A DNA stretch of 64,000 nucleotides, from contig NZ_CP074349.1 in the NCBI RefSeq assembly GCF_018343775.1, positions 4,206,001 to 4,270,000 of the forward strand, given 5' to 3'. Every line of letters begins with the position of its first letter. The stretch's first letter is position 1. Position numbers and translations under genes: made by a program. Below are positions 31,882 through 41,655 of the stretch, piece by piece. Source of the DNA: Pseudomonas cichorii. Lineage in GTDB: Bacteria > Pseudomonadota > Gammaproteobacteria > Pseudomonadales > Pseudomonadaceae. The notes below the pieces were generated by a model. That model saw nothing but the letters and a program-made list of their open reading frames with translations, was not told the origin of the DNA and ran no database searches.

Positions 31882-32241
31882 TCAGTGAGGTGCCGGACCG
31901 TAGTCGTTCACACCGTCGGTGCCCGGCAAAAACAACAAGGATATCTGAGCCAGCGGGCCCACAATTGGAATAAGGCCGACCAGCACGAACCAGCCGCTGA
32001 GATTGATGTCGTGCAGCCTTCTGACGCTCAAAGAGAGATTGCTCATGAACATGGCCACTATCAGGAAAGCGGTCGCGCCGCCGATGCCTGTCTCCGGATC
32101 AAACCAGTCGTTACTGAGATCAATCACCACTGCCACCGCGAGCAGCGCACAAAAAAGCAGACCGAAGATGAATAATTCCATCCTTGACGCCCGGCCACTG
32201 AAATCGAATGTTTTTGCAAACCCGTTATACAGATGATTCAT
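31882..32241 (-). CDS. DUF805 family membrane protein
   Basis: A 119-residue protein: MNHLYNGFAKTFDFSGRASR with the FxGRASRxE signature, then three hydrophobic segments, RRLHDINLSGW in the second loop and FLPGTDGVNDYGPAP at the end, all standard for DUF805 (YhaH-like) inner-membrane proteins of unknown function. The ATG at 32241 was chosen for family fit and an AGGA site; an in-frame ATG at 32274 gives an 11-residue longer product. Confidence 0.9.
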   Translation of the reverse strand: MNHLYNGFAKTFDFSGRASRMELFIFGLLFCALLAVAVVIDLSNDWFDPETGIGGATAFLIVAMFMSNLSLSVRRLHDINLSGWFVLVGLIPIVGPLAQISLLFLPGTDGVNDYGPAPH

Positions 32242-32538
32242 TCCTACATCTCTTCTTGATGGCTGTATTGGCATACCCAGTCAACGACTGACCACGCCCC
32301 TTCCTGGCGGCGACCAATCTAGCGATTTAAAAAAATAGGGATGCAGTCACCCTCCGAAACATCCGTAGGAAAATTCAACAGAACCAAGATTCTTCACTCT
32401 TCGGACGCCATCGAAAGCCCACGGTGATTGTTTCAATCATCAAAAAATCAGATTTATATGTGGCAAAAATCAACCCCATCAATCGAAGCATTCACACTAA
32501 GATGGCGCCATTCTCACCTGAACAGGAGTGCCCTTTTC

Positions 32539-33393
32539 ATGGCTCAATTTCGTAAAGTGCTGTCGATTCAAGCTGGCCAACCGACTTCAGACGGGGCCGG
32601 TGTGCGCCTGACGCGGGTATTTGGCGGCCAGGGTGTCGAGCAGTTCGATCCGTTTCTGATGCTCGATGAGTTCGGTTCGGACAAGCCGGACGACTACATT
32701 GCCGGCTTCCCGCCGCACCCGCATCGCGGTTTTGAAACCGTGACGTACATGCTTGAAGGCCGCATGCGCCATGAAGATCACATGGGCAATGTCGGCCTGT
32801 TGCAGAGCGGCGGCGTGCAGTGGATGACGGCGGCACGCGGCATCATTCACAGCGAGATGCCGGAGCAGGAAGAAGGTGTAATGCGCGGTTTCCAGTTGTG
32901 GCTGAATCTGCCGGGCAAGAACAAGTTGATGGACGCCAGTTATCGTGACATCCAGCCGCAAGACATCCCGCGCCTGACCACCGAAGCCGGTGTGGAGGTG
33001 GTGGTGATTGCAGGCCGGTTTGACGATGGCCAGGTTCAACAGGATGGCGCCGTCCAACGGCCGGATACCGAGCCGCAGTATTTCGACTTTCATCTGCCAG
33101 CAGGCCGCAGCATCAGCCCGCTCATCCCGGCAGGACATCGGGCGTTGCTTTATGTGTACGAGGGCGCCATTGAGGTTGAAGGTTGCCCGCAAACCGTTGG
33201 CGCAAGCCGTCTGGTACGGTTGGCCGATGACGGCGAGTTGCAGATCAACAGTGCGAATGGTGCGCGAGTGCTGTTGATTGCGGGCAAACCCTTGCGCGAG
33301 CCTGTGGTGCAATACGGGCCATTCGTGATGAATACCCGCGAAGAGATCGAACAGGCATTGCGGGATTTCAGGGATGATCGGTTGACGGCGTGA
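32539..33393 (+). CDS. pirin family protein
   Basis: A 284-residue bicupin. The N-terminal domain carries metal-ligand motifs FPPHPHRGFETVTYMLEGR (histidines), HEDHMG and the conserved AARGIIHSEMPE. The C-terminal cupin ends with LLYVYEGAIEVEG. Pirins are iron-binding proteins; some have quercetinase activity, others bind partner proteins. The ATG at 32539 follows AGGAG at 11 nt; an in-frame start at 32428 would add 37 residues foreign to the family. It stands alone. Confidence 0.9.
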   Translation: MAQFRKVLSIQAGQPTSDGAGVRLTRVFGGQGVEQFDPFLMLDEFGSDKPDDYIAGFPPHPHRGFETVTYMLEGRMRHEDHMGNVGLLQSGGVQWMTAARGIIHSEMPEQEEGVMRGFQLWLNLPGKNKLMDASYRDIQPQDIPRLTTEAGVEVVVIAGRFDDGQVQQDGAVQRPDTEPQYFDFHLPAGRSISPLIPAGHRALLYVYEGAIEVEGCPQTVGASRLVRLADDGELQINSANGARVLLIAGKPLREPVVQYGPFVMNTREEIEQALRDFRDDRLTA

Positions 33394-33426
33394 TGTGAAG
33401 TGTCTTCGCTCATTCGCGAAAAACGA

Positions 33427-34611
33427 TTACTCCAACCGCAAGAACCGCTTCAACTCCTCCCGCTGGGCCATGGCATCGCGACGACCAAGGTCGATCAGTT
33501 CGCTGCAATAGCCCGCCTCGAACAGCAGGTAGCTCAAGACGCTGGCGCCACTGGTTTTGGTCGCCCCCGGCCCGCGCAGGAAGGTGCGCAGTGCCGGTGG
33601 CAGTTCATGGCGGTGGCGGGCCGCGATCTCGTCCAGAGGCTGGCTCGGGGAAATCACCAGCACGTCGACCGGCGCCATGCCGGGTTGGCGTCTGGCCTGC
33701 TCGTCAGCCAGCAGTGAACTCATCAGGTTCAGTCGCTCAAGCAATTCAATATCGCTTTCCAGGTTGTCGATGAAGGTGCTGTTGAGCATGTGGCCACTGA
33801 TTTGCGCCAGGCTCGGTTGAATGCCGCTGGTGGCCCGATGGATCTGCTTGTTGGGCTGCACGCCTCGCGGGTTGCCGCTGACACCCACCACCAGCACGCG
33901 ATTGGCCCCCAGATGCAACGCAGGACTGATGGGGGCCGACTGCCGCACCGCGCCATCGCCGAAATATTCATGTCCGATTTTCACCGGCTCGAACAGCAGC
34001 GGGATCGCCGAACTGGCCAACAAGTGGTCCACGGTCAATGCTGTCGGCAGGCCGATACGTCGATGGCGCAACCAGGGTTCGATGGTGCCGCCGCCCTGAT
34101 AGAAGGTCACCGCCTGCCCGGACTCGTAGCCAAAGGCTGTTACCGCTACAGCCCGCAAATGATTGCTGTCGATGGCAGCATCGATGCCCGACAGATCAAG
34201 CCGCTCGCCGAGCAGGTCGCGCAAGGGCGAACTGTTGAGCAACGCGACAGGAAGGTCACGGCCCAGCCCGGTCAGGCTGCGCCCGAAAAAACGCCCCGCC
34301 TGGCGAATCACGCCAGGCCAGTCGCTGCGCAGCACCTGGTGGCTGCGAAATGACTGCCAGAACTCCGTCAACTGGCGGATCGCGATACGAAAGTGCAACG
34401 CGCCACTGGCCAGTTTCACGGCATTGATAGCGCCCGCCGAGGTGCCAACGATCACTGGAAACGGGTTGGCGGCGCCTGCAGGCAGAAGATCGGCAATCCC
34501 CGCCAGTACACCGACCTGATAAGCAGCTCGAGCGCCACCTCCTGACAGGATCAAACCGGTAACCGACTCTTTCTCGTTCACTGCATTTGTCACTACTGCA
34601 CGCTCTGGCAT
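33427..34611 (-). CDS. patatin-like phospholipase
   Basis: A 394-residue protein with the patatin catalytic dyad: oxyanion motif SGGGARAAYQVGVL at about residues 23-36, nucleophile GTSAG (serine ~57) and the aspartate in FGDGAVRQ at about 220. No signal peptide is visible, so it probably acts in the cytosol or is exported some other way. It is expected to hydrolyse acyl-ester bonds in lipids. A DUF3336 domain is absent. Its neighbour on the same strand, 33 bp upstream, is a lipid A acyltransferase gene, suggesting a link with envelope lipids. Confidence 0.88.
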   Translation of the reverse strand: MPERAVVTNAVNEKESVTGLILSGGGARAAYQVGVLAGIADLLPAGAANPFPVIVGTSAGAINAVKLASGALHFRIAIRQLTEFWQSFRSHQVLRSDWPGVIRQAGRFFGRSLTGLGRDLPVALLNSSPLRDLLGERLDLSGIDAAIDSNHLRAVAVTAFGYESGQAVTFYQGGGTIEPWLRHRRIGLPTALTVDHLLASSAIPLLFEPVKIGHEYFGDGAVRQSAPISPALHLGANRVLVVGVSGNPRGVQPNKQIHRATSGIQPSLAQISGHMLNSTFIDNLESDIELLERLNLMSSLLADEQARRQPGMAPVDVLVISPSQPLDEIAARHRHELPPALRTFLRGPGATKTSGASVLSYLLFEAGYCSELIDLGRRDAMAQREELKRFLRLE

Positions 34612-34644
34612 CTACAACGGACCTCAGTGAACAACCATTTCTTT

Positions 34645-35577
34645 TTATTTATGTTTTTTGTATAGCTTCGGTTCATCCTCCGGTCGACTTTTAAAACGTC
34701 GATGCGCCCAGAGATATTGCTCCGGACATTCAGTGATGGCAATTTCAATCCACTGATTGATGCGCAAACAATCCTCTTCATCGCTCTGGCCGGGGAAATC
34801 CGTCAGCGGCGGATGAATCACCAGCTTGTAACCACTGCCGTCTGCAAGGCGTTGCTGGGTGAAAGGCACGACCTGGGCGCGCCCCAACTTGGCGAACTTG
34901 CTGGTGGCCGTCACTGTAGCGGCCTGAATGCCGAACAGCGGCACGAACACACTCTGCTTGGCACCGTAGTCCTGATCCGGTGCATACCAGATGGCACGGC
35001 CGGAACGCAGCAGCTTGAGCATGCCACGCACGTCTTCGCGCTCGACGGCCAGTGAATCGAGGTTGTGCCGCTCGCGACCACGACGCTGGACGAAATCGAA
35101 CAACGGGTTCTTGTGTTCGCGATACATGCCATCGATGGTGTGTTGCTGGCCCAGCAAAGCTGCACCGACCTCAAGGGTGGTGAAATGCAGGGCCATGAGA
35201 ATCACGCCCTCGCCCTTCTGCTGGGCATGCTGCAAATGCTCCAGCCCTTCGATGTGGGCAAGCTTTGCCAAACGGCCCCTTGACCACCACCAGCTCATGG
35301 CCATTTCGAAGAAGGCAATGCCCGTGGAGGCAAAGTTTTCCTTGAGCAACTGCTTGCGCTGAGCGGCGGACAAATGCGGGAAACACAGCTCAAGGTTGCG
35401 CGAAGCGATATATTTTCGATCAGTGGCCACGCAGTACATCGCCGCGCCCAGCAGACGACCAATCACCAGCAGCGCTCGAAACGGTAACTGGACAATCAGC
35501 CACAAGAGCCCCAACCCCAGCCACAGCGGCCAGAAACGGGGGTGAAGAAAACTGGCTTTAAAACGCGGGCGATCCAT
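34645..35577 (-). CDS. lipid A biosynthesis lauroyl acyltransferase (LpxL/HtrB family)
   Basis: A 310-residue membrane-anchored acyltransferase. The N-terminus holds a hydrophobic anchor (WPLWLGLGLLWLIVQLPF), the catalytic H-x4-E motif is HFTTLE (about residues 128-133), and the late WYAPDQDYG and AHRRFKSRPE segments are typical. The family transfers lauroyl, or a related acyl group, to Kdo2-lipid IVA in the inner membrane. It diverges from minC with a 120-bp gap. Pseudomonas has more than one htrB-type gene, so the chain position acylated is uncertain. Confidence 0.9.
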   Translation of the reverse strand: MDRPRFKASFLHPRFWPLWLGLGLLWLIVQLPFRALLVIGRLLGAAMYCVATDRKYIASRNLELCFPHLSAAQRKQLLKENFASTGIAFFEMAMSWWWSRGRLAKLAHIEGLEHLQHAQQKGEGVILMALHFTTLEVGAALLGQQHTIDGMYREHKNPLFDFVQRRGRERHNLDSLAVEREDVRGMLKLLRSGRAIWYAPDQDYGAKQSVFVPLFGIQAATVTATSKFAKLGRAQVVPFTQQRLADGSGYKLVIHPPLTDFPGQSDEEDCLRINQWIEIAITECPEQYLWAHRRFKSRPEDEPKLYKKHK

Positions 35578-35698
35578 TTAAGCTTCCGTCAGGACAAAGG
35601 CTGCGCATTCTACATCGGTTCGACCCGGCTTGCGGCCCGAGGGCGTTCTCGTTATAAGTCTCGGCACTTTTAGCGACAAGCTGTTGTGTATCCCGACC

Positions 35699-36439
35699 AT
35701 GAGCCAGATCGAATCGCAAAACCCGGACCCAGTGTTTCAGCTCAAAGGCAGCATGCTTGCCATTACCGTCATGGAGCTGGCCCGGAACAACCTCGACGCC
35801 CTGGACCGTCAATTGGCGGCCAAGGTTGCCCAGGCCCCCAATTTTTTCAGCAATACACCGCTGATCCTGGCACTGGACAAACTCTCGCCCAATGAAGGGA
35901 ACGTGGATCTGCCCGGTCTGATGCGCGTCTGCCGTCAGCATGGCCTGCGCACCCTGGCGATACGGGCCAACCGCATCGAAGACATTGCCGCCGCCATCGC
36001 CGTCGATCTTCCCGTGCTGCCGCCATCCGGCGCCCGGGAACGTGTGCTGGAGCCTGTCGAAGCAGAGGCGCCGAAAAAGATTCCCGAGAAACCGCCAGAG
36101 CCAACCGTCAAGCCAACGCGCGTGATAACCGCTCCAGTCCGCGGCGGACAGCAGATTTATGCCCAGGGCGGCGATCTGGTGGTCGTGGCACCAGTGAGCC
36201 CCGGTGCGGAACTTCTGGCCGATGGCAACATCCATGTTTACGGCCCAATGCGCGGCAGGGCACTGGCAGGCATCAAGGGCGACACCAAGGCACGGATCTT
36301 TTGCCAACAACTGGGCGCCGAGCTGATTTCGATTGCCGGGCAATACAAGGTTTCCGAAGACTTGCGCAGGGATCCTCTCTGGGGTGCTGCGGTACAAGTC
36401 AGCCTGTCCGGTGACGTGTTGAACATCATTCGTCTTTAA
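35699..36439 (+). CDS. minC: septum site-determining protein MinC
   Basis: A 246-residue inhibitor of FtsZ polymerisation. The N-terminal domain ([20 protein letters not shown]) and the C-terminal beta-helix ([20 protein letters not shown], then [18 protein letters not shown]) match MinC; a proline/glutamate linker separates them at about residues 118-138. It works with MinD and MinE, encoded downstream, to prevent division at cell poles. The ATG at 35699 gives the usual N-terminus; an upstream in-frame start adds 23 residues. Confidence 0.96.
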   Translation: MSQIESQNPDPVFQLKGSMLAITVMELARNNLDALDRQLAAKVAQAPNFFSNTPLILALDKLSPNEGNVDLPGLMRVCRQHGLRTLAIRANRIEDIAAAIAVDLPVLPPSGARERVLEPVEAEAPKKIPEKPPEPTVKPTRVITAPVRGGQQIYAQGGDLVVVAPVSPGAELLADGNIHVYGPMRGRALAGIKGDTKARIFCQQLGAELISIAGQYKVSEDLRRDPLWGAAVQVSLSGDVLNIIRL

Positions 36440-36669
36440 CGGATACTGCCGCAATTTTCAAAGCATCTCTGATTCGTCGCGAAAACGTAGTAAAGGTTGT
36501 AGGAAATCCGGAGAAACACCTGTTTCTCGATGGTTACACTCATCGAAGTAATGGCTCATAGCCATCTTTGAAGGCGAGCTTCCGTGATTTCCGTCATTCT
36601 TCGATTAACGTCGCTTCAAGGGATGCTCTTCAGGGACTAACTGTCCTTTTCCTCTAGGGGTGATACACC

Positions 36670-37482
36670 TTGGCCAAGATTCTCGTGGTTACATCCGGCA
36701 AGGGTGGTGTGGGCAAGACCACCACCAGCGCCGCCATCGGCACAGGCCTCGCTCTGCGTGGTCATAAAACAGTGATCGTCGACTTCGACGTCGGCTTGCG
36801 TAACCTGGACCTGATCATGGGTTGCGAGCGCCGCGTGGTGTACGACTTCGTCAACGTCGTCAACGGCGAAGCGACACTCACTCAGGCCCTGATCAAAGAC
36901 AAGCGCCTGGAAAACCTCTACGTGCTTGCAGCGAGCCAGACCCGCGACAAGGATGCGCTGACCGTCGAAGGCGTCGAGAAGATCCTCGATGAGCTGAGAG
37001 AAAACTTCGAGTTCGTGATCTGCGACTCCCCTGCTGGTATCGAAAAAGGCGCCCATCTGGCCATGTACTTCGCTGATGAAGCGATCGTCGTGACCAACCC
37101 GGAAGTCTCTTCGGTACGTGACTCGGACCGCATGCTGGGCCTGCTGGCCAGCAAGTCGCGCCGCGCAGAGCGCAACGAAGACCCGATCAAGGAACACCTG
37201 CTGCTGACCCGCTACAATCCTGAGCGCGTTACCAAAGGTGAAATGCTGGGCGTCGAAGACGTCGAAGAAATCCTCTCGATCCGTCTGCTGGGTGTGATCC
37301 CGGAATCCCAGGCGGTCCTGAAGGCTTCCAACCAGGGTATCCCGGTCATTCTCGACGACCAGAGCGACGCCGGTCAGGCGTACAGCGATGCGGTCGATCG
37401 CTTGCTGGGCAAGGACGTTGCTCATCGTTTCGTCGATGTGCAGAAGAAAGGATGGTTCGAGCGTCTTTTTGGAGGCCGCTAA
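36670..37482 (+). CDS. minD: septum site-determining ATPase MinD
   Basis: A 270-residue ParA-type ATPase: deviant Walker A GKGGVGKTT at residues 10-18, then DFDVGLRNLDLIMGCERRVV and the C-terminal amphipathic membrane-binding helix KKGWFERLFGG. MinD recruits MinC to the membrane and oscillates with MinE. The start codon is TTG at 36670, giving the (M)AKILVVTSGKGG N-terminus; AGGGGTG 6-8 nt before it supports the choice. No ATG upstream fits. The 230-bp gap after minC probably holds its own promoter. Confidence 0.96.
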   Translation: MAKILVVTSGKGGVGKTTTSAAIGTGLALRGHKTVIVDFDVGLRNLDLIMGCERRVVYDFVNVVNGEATLTQALIKDKRLENLYVLAASQTRDKDALTVEGVEKILDELRENFEFVICDSPAGIEKGAHLAMYFADEAIVVTNPEVSSVRDSDRMLGLLASKSRRAERNEDPIKEHLLLTRYNPERVTKGEMLGVEDVEEILSIRLLGVIPESQAVLKASNQGIPVILDDQSDAGQAYSDAVDRLLGKDVAHRFVDVQKKGWFERLFGGR

Positions 37483-37743
37483 ATGAATATTTTTGACTTC
37501 TTTCGTGACCGCAAAAAAGAAAGCACGGCCTCGGTAGCGAAAGAGCGTCTACAGATCATCGTGGCGCACGAACGCGGCCAGCGGAGCACACCGACACCAG
37601 ACTATCTTCCTGCCCTGCAGAAAGAACTGGTGGAAGTGATCCGCAAATACGTCAACATCGAGTCAGACCAGGTACAGGTCGCTCTGGAGAACCAGGGCAG
37701 CTGTTCGATCCTGGAACTCAACATCACCCTGCCAGATCGCTGA
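37483..37743 (+). CDS. minE: cell division topological specificity factor MinE
   Basis: An 86-residue protein starting [20 protein letters not shown] (membrane-targeting and MinD-binding part) with [14 protein letters not shown] and a C-terminal dimerisation domain. It stimulates the ATPase of MinD and drives pole-to-pole oscillation, keeping the mid-cell free of MinCD. It starts right after the minD stop, so both are co-translated. Confidence 0.97.
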   Translation: MNIFDFFRDRKKESTASVAKERLQIIVAHERGQRSTPTPDYLPALQKELVEVIRKYVNIESDQVQVALENQGSCSILELNITLPDR

Positions 37744-37834
37744 TCCGGCAGTTGTCCACGGCGGTATGGGTGGCACCTCTTTCGGAGTGCCGCGCATACC
37801 GCCGTTGGCGTTTACAGCGTTTCGAGGCCGTTGC

Positions 37835-38470
37835 ATGCCGTTGTCGAACATCCGCATCATCCACCAGGACGCCGCCGTTCTGGTCATCGATAAACCCACA
37901 TTACTGCTTTCAGTCCCTGGTCGTGCCGACGACAACAAGGACTGCCTGATTACCCGCCTGCAGGAAAACGGCTACCCCGAAGCCCGAATCGTGCACCGAC
38001 TGGACTGGGAAACCTCCGGCATCATCCTGCTCGCCCGGGATGCCGATACCCACCGCGAGCTGTCTCGCCAGTTCCATGACCGCGAAACCGAGAAGGCTTA
38101 CACCGCCCTGTGCTGGGGTCAGCCAACCCTGGACAGCGGCAGCATCGACCTGCCCCTGCGCTACGACCCGCCGACCAAGCCCCGGCATGTGGTGGATCAT
38201 GAAGCCGGGAAGCACGCGCTGACCTTCTGGAAGATCGTGGAGCGCTACGACACTCACTGTCGCGTGGAACTCACGCCGATCACCGGTCGCTCCCATCAGT
38301 TGCGGGTACACATGCTGTCCATCGGGCATCCGCTGCTGGGTGATGGTTTGTACGCCCATCCAGAGGCGTTAGCGGCCTATCCGCGCCTGTGCCTGCATGC
38401 AAGCATGCTGAGCTTCACTCATCCGGTCAGTGGCGAGCGGTTGAAATTCGAGTGTGCGGCGCCGTTTTGA
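37835..38470 (+). CDS. rluA: RluA-type pseudouridine synthase
   Basis: A 211-residue enzyme without an S4 domain. The catalytic motif [14 protein letters not shown] carries the active aspartate (about residue 66), with [11 protein letters not shown] before it and [10 protein letters not shown] and LGDGLYA later. Size and motif match E. coli RluA, which modifies U746 in 23S rRNA and U32 in certain tRNAs. The ATG at 37835 gives the family start ([20 protein letters not shown]); an in-frame ATG at 37766 is unlikely. It follows minE after ~90 bp, as in other Pseudomonas. Confidence 0.88.
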   Translation: MPLSNIRIIHQDAAVLVIDKPTLLLSVPGRADDNKDCLITRLQENGYPEARIVHRLDWETSGIILLARDADTHRELSRQFHDRETEKAYTALCWGQPTLDSGSIDLPLRYDPPTKPRHVVDHEAGKHALTFWKIVERYDTHCRVELTPITGRSHQLRVHMLSIGHPLLGDGLYAHPEALAAYPRLCLHASMLSFTHPVSGERLKFECAAPF

Positions 38471-38474
38471 AGAG

Positions 38475-38526
38475 TTCGCGAATAAATTCGCTCCCACACG
38501 GGGTTGTGTGCGAATTCATTCGCGAA
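38475..38526. repeat. REP-type element
   Basis: Inverted repeat: TTCGCGAATAAATTCGC (38475-38491) and GCGAATTCATTCGCGAA (38510-38526), the same family as at 22570. It sits between rluA and the aminopeptidase gene. Confidence 0.75.
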
Positions 38527-38582
38527 AAAGCACTACTGAGGCCAATACGGTAAACTCGCGCCATTGCTGTCTGGAGCTACCT

Positions 38583-39872
38583 ATGCGCGAAGAGCTGAAC
38601 AAAGGCCTGATCGACTTTCTCAAGGCCTCCCCTACCCCGTTCCATGCCACTGCAACCCTTGTAAATCACCTCGAAGCGGCCGGTTTCCAGCGTCTGGACG
38701 AGCGCGAAACCTGGGCGATCGAAACTGGCGGGCGTTATTACGTCACTCGCAATGATTCCTCCATCGTCGCGTTCAGAATGGGCCGCCAATCGCCACTGAC
38801 CGGCGGTATCCGCATGGTCGGCGCCCACACCGACAGCCCGTGCCTGCGGGTCAAGCCGCAGCCGGAGCTGCAGCGTCAGGGCTTCTGGCAACTGGGCGTG
38901 GAAGTCTACGGCGGCGCGCTGCTGGCCCCCTGGTTCGACCGTGACCTGTCGCTGGCCGGGCGTGTGACCTTCCGCCGTGATGGCAAGGTCGAAAGCCAGT
39001 TGATCGATTTCAAGCTGCCTATCGCGATCATTCCCAACCTGGCCATCCACCTCAATCGCACCGCCAATGAAGGTTGGGCAATCAATGCCCAGAACGAACT
39101 GCCGCCGATCCTGGCCCAGGTGGCCGGTGACGAACGCGCCGACTTCCGCGCCCTGCTCACCGAGCAACTGGCCCGTGAACATGACCTGAACGCAGACGTG
39201 GTGCTCGATTACGAGCTGAGTTTCTACGACACCCAGAGCGCAGCCGTGGTCGGCCTCAATGGCGACTTCATTGCCGGTGCCCGTCTGGACAACCTGCTGT
39301 CCTGTTTCGCAGGCTTGCAGGCGCTGCTCAATAGCGACACCGATGAAACCGCTCTGCTGGTGTGTACCGATCATGAAGAAGTCGGCTCCTCGTCGACCTG
39401 CGGCGCAGACGGCCCGATGCTGGAGCAGATCATCCAGCGCCTGCTGCCCAACGGCGAAGACTATGTGCGTACCATCCAGAAATCGCTGCTGATTTCTGCG
39501 GACAACGCCCATGGCGTGCACCCCAACTACGCCGAAAAGCACGACGCCAACCACGGCCCGAAACTCAATGCCGGGCCGGTCATCAAGGTCAACAGCAACC
39601 AGCGCTACGCCACCAACAGCGAAACCGCAGGGTTCTTCCGCCACCTGTGCATGGCCGAAGAAGTCCCGGTGCAAAGCTTCGTGGTACGCAGCGACATGGC
39701 TTGCGGCTCGACCATCGGCCCGATCACAGCAAGCCACCTGGGCATTCGTACCGTGGATATCGGCCTGCCGACCTTTGCCATGCACTCGATCCGAGAACTG
39801 GCCGGCAGCCATGACCTTTCCCATCTGGTGAAAGTGTTGAGTGCGTTCTACGCCAGTCACGAGCTGCCGTAG
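38583..39872 (+). CDS. apeB: M18 family aminopeptidase
   Basis: A 429-residue zinc aminopeptidase. [16 protein letters not shown] supplies the first zinc histidine and aspartate, [19 protein letters not shown] the catalytic glutamate and further ligands, and [12 protein letters not shown] the last histidine. The family removes acidic (aspartyl) N-terminal residues from peptides in the cytosol. The ATG at 38583 matches the family start ([20 protein letters not shown]) and length. Confidence 0.94.
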   Translation: MREELNKGLIDFLKASPTPFHATATLVNHLEAAGFQRLDERETWAIETGGRYYVTRNDSSIVAFRMGRQSPLTGGIRMVGAHTDSPCLRVKPQPELQRQGFWQLGVEVYGGALLAPWFDRDLSLAGRVTFRRDGKVESQLIDFKLPIAIIPNLAIHLNRTANEGWAINAQNELPPILAQVAGDERADFRALLTEQLAREHDLNADVVLDYELSFYDTQSAAVVGLNGDFIAGARLDNLLSCFAGLQALLNSDTDETALLVCTDHEEVGSSSTCGADGPMLEQIIQRLLPNGEDYVRTIQKSLLISADNAHGVHPNYAEKHDANHGPKLNAGPVIKVNSNQRYATNSETAGFFRHLCMAEEVPVQSFVVRSDMACGSTIGPITASHLGIRTVDIGLPTFAMHSIRELAGSHDLSHLVKVLSAFYASHELP

Positions 39873-39881
39873 TTTCCCTTC

Positions 39882-39914
39882 TTCGCGAATGAATTCGCTA
39901 TCGCGGATTCATTC
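39882..39914. repeat. degenerate REP-type element
   Basis: TTCGCGAATGAATTCGC directly after the aminopeptidase stop, followed by a damaged second arm. The rest of the 259-bp gap up to 40132 shows no clear feature beyond AT-rich promoter-like DNA. Confidence 0.55.
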
Positions 39915-40131
39915 CCCTCAGAATGCTTCAAGCGCAATGCCGAAGCCTTCATTGCTTCGTGTCGACTAAAAACAGTTGACAGCAACTAACAAACTCCTAT
40001 TCGCTGCTATTCAACCTCAAGAAATAATCTTGAGTGGGTTCAATCAACAGAAATGACACATAGATCACAAGGCGTCAGGAGTGCCTATATAAGGCCTCCA
40101 TGAAGACAATAAAAAAATAAGGAAATTAATC

Positions 40132-40473
40132 ATGAACACACCAACGCAAAAGACATTGCCACCCCCTTCGTTACCTCAACTAAATGACGACGGGGCATTG
40201 AGCCTGGCGCAGCTTCGTGGAAGCGGTATCAAGGTCGTTGTGCCCGTTTACCCTGCCATGAAAGCTGGCGACATGATTTCAGTCCCATGGGAAGGTACGC
40301 CTCAGGAATCAGAGCTTACTTTTCCGCAGATTCATACTGTTCAGCAGGTACAAGAGCTAACCCTCAAGATCCCCTATTCGTCAGTTCATTCAGGATGGAA
40401 AAAGCTGAAGATTTATTACCACGTCAAGGACGTTGGTGATTCCGGGTCGGTGGAAGTTGATATCGTTCCCTGA
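40132..40473 (+). CDS. small single-domain Ig-like protein
   Basis: A 113-residue protein with no signal peptide or membrane segment. The core (KVVVPVYPAMKAGDMISVPW, then VQELTLKIPYSS and KLKIYYHVKDVGDSGSVEVD) has the repeating pattern of the Ig-like domains of the 614-residue protein at 48378 (VVVAYRGM..DDIRIRW, LELIYVVTRD). It looks like one free-standing copy of that domain. Related multi-domain proteins in Pseudomonas are of unknown function. A clear AAGGAAATTA site precedes the ATG. Confidence 0.6.
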   Translation: MNTPTQKTLPPPSLPQLNDDGALSLAQLRGSGIKVVVPVYPAMKAGDMISVPWEGTPQESELTFPQIHTVQQVQELTLKIPYSSVHSGWKKLKIYYHVKDVGDSGSVEVDIVP

Positions 40474-40498
40474 AGGATAGCAGTGGTTTACATAATAC

Positions 40499-41305
40499 TT
40501 AGTTCAATAGTGGTTCGCCTCCCGGGCTCACTTGGCCCAGAGGCGAAACACTCTCTTTGAGGTCGCCGACAACCGGCAGACTGGACAGAAAATCTCCCGC
40601 CACTGCACTGACATGAATAGCGTCATGCCGCCAATATTCCAGGTCGCAGTCAATCAGGCGACCGCGTTGATCGTAGTTGACCCTGGCAATGCACAAGCCC
40701 GGGCTTCCCACTGAAACCTTGAGCGCCGCGCAGGCATCGGCATGCAGCGCAGTGGGCACGATTTCGAAATGCACCTGGCCGTAGGTCAGATCGTAGCGAC
40801 TGGCGTACAGCTCGGTGAGTGACTGGCTGAAATCGCAATCGAGAATGCCGGGAAAGTATTCAGGGTTCAGGTAATGCTCCACATACAGCACCAGGCGCTG
40901 GTCGATACGCCTCGCCCGGCAGATCTGGATCACACTGGAAAGGGCCGGCAACTGGAGCTTCTCACAGATCTTCGCCGAAGCCGGCTGCAGCCGGGCAGAA
41001 ATGACCTGGGTTTCGGCCACCCGCCCCTGGGCCTGAACCATTGCATGAAAATGGCTGCGGCGGATCAGGTCATAGGCCAGACGCGGTGGCGAGACAAACC
41101 AGCCGCGACGCTCCTCACGGTAGATCAACCCCTGGGCTTCCAGTTGCACCAGGGCTTCACGCAGGGTGATACGGGTCGTATCAAATACTTCACTGAGCTT
41201 GCGCTCGGCAGGCAGTTTGCTACCCGACGGTAACAAACCGTGCTCGATCTGCTCCTGCAGGGCATTGCAGATGGTGGTTACCGCTCGTGGTACATCTTCG
41301 CGCAT
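40499..41305 (-). CDS. GntR-family regulator with UTRA domain (PhnF/PhnR-like)
   Basis: A 268-residue transcription factor. The N-terminal winged helix (KLPAERKLSEVFDTTRITLR then EALVQLEAQGLIYREERRGW) is GntR-type, and residues ~90-240 are a UTRA ligand-binding domain (ICRARRIDQRLVLYVEHYLN). It diverges from an ABC importer operon with phosphate-ester or phosphonate features, and operator-like TGGTCTAGACCA near-palindromes lie before both genes, so it probably represses the operon until the ligand appears. The ATG at 41305 was preferred to one at 41347, which lies on the far side of the first operator. Confidence 0.85.
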   Translation of the reverse strand: MREDVPRAVTTICNALQEQIEHGLLPSGSKLPAERKLSEVFDTTRITLREALVQLEAQGLIYREERRGWFVSPPRLAYDLIRRSHFHAMVQAQGRVAETQVISARLQPASAKICEKLQLPALSSVIQICRARRIDQRLVLYVEHYLNPEYFPGILDCDFSQSLTELYASRYDLTYGQVHFEIVPTALHADACAALKVSVGSPGLCIARVNYDQRGRLIDCDLEYWRHDAIHVSAVAGDFLSSLPVVGDLKESVSPLGQVSPGGEPLLN

Positions 41306-41318
41306 CAGGATACCTGGC

Positions 41319-41330
41319 TGGACTAGACCA
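41319..41330. promoter_or_regulatory. PhnF-like operator before the regulator gene
   Basis: TGGACTAGACCA, one mismatch from the palindrome TGGTCTAGACCA, 14 nt before the regulator's start. A near-identical site lies at 41597-41608, so the regulator probably controls itself and the importer operon. Confidence 0.68.
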
Positions 41331-41596
41331 GCTCCATTAAAGGGCACGCTTCGAGACTTGAGCCCTCATTGAAAGTGCTTTCAAGCCTAGGTCGCATATA
41401 TGACCGTCATGTGACAAATCGCTTCACAATCCATGCCAATGGTCGCTTCAATACCGGGAAAGCCCTTGGAGAACAGGCTATTCAGGATGGTCTACGCTTA
41501 GCCTTCAGCGCAGCTCACAGGCTCTGACCATAGGACAGAAAACACCACTCGACACAAAAATGTCATGCAAGAAGCCTAACTTGGCTCAGGTATTGC

Positions 41597-41608
41597 TGAT
41601 CTAGACCA
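41597..41608. promoter_or_regulatory. PhnF-like operator before the importer operon
   Basis: TGATCTAGACCA, one mismatch from TGGTCTAGACCA, 48 nt before the binding-protein gene at 41656. It shares the CTAGACCA half with the site at 41319. It is close to the operator I recall for mycobacterial PhnF, TGGTATAGACCA. Confidence 0.68.
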
Positions 41609-41655
41609 ACCATCCGCAACGAACGCTTCCTGAAGAAGTGCAAAAGGAGATTTGA

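Noticed and set aside
36440..36669. Small gene or RNA between minC and minD
   Set aside because: No frame with a ribosome-binding site and no clear hairpin or promoter could be recognised; it is probably the minD promoter region.
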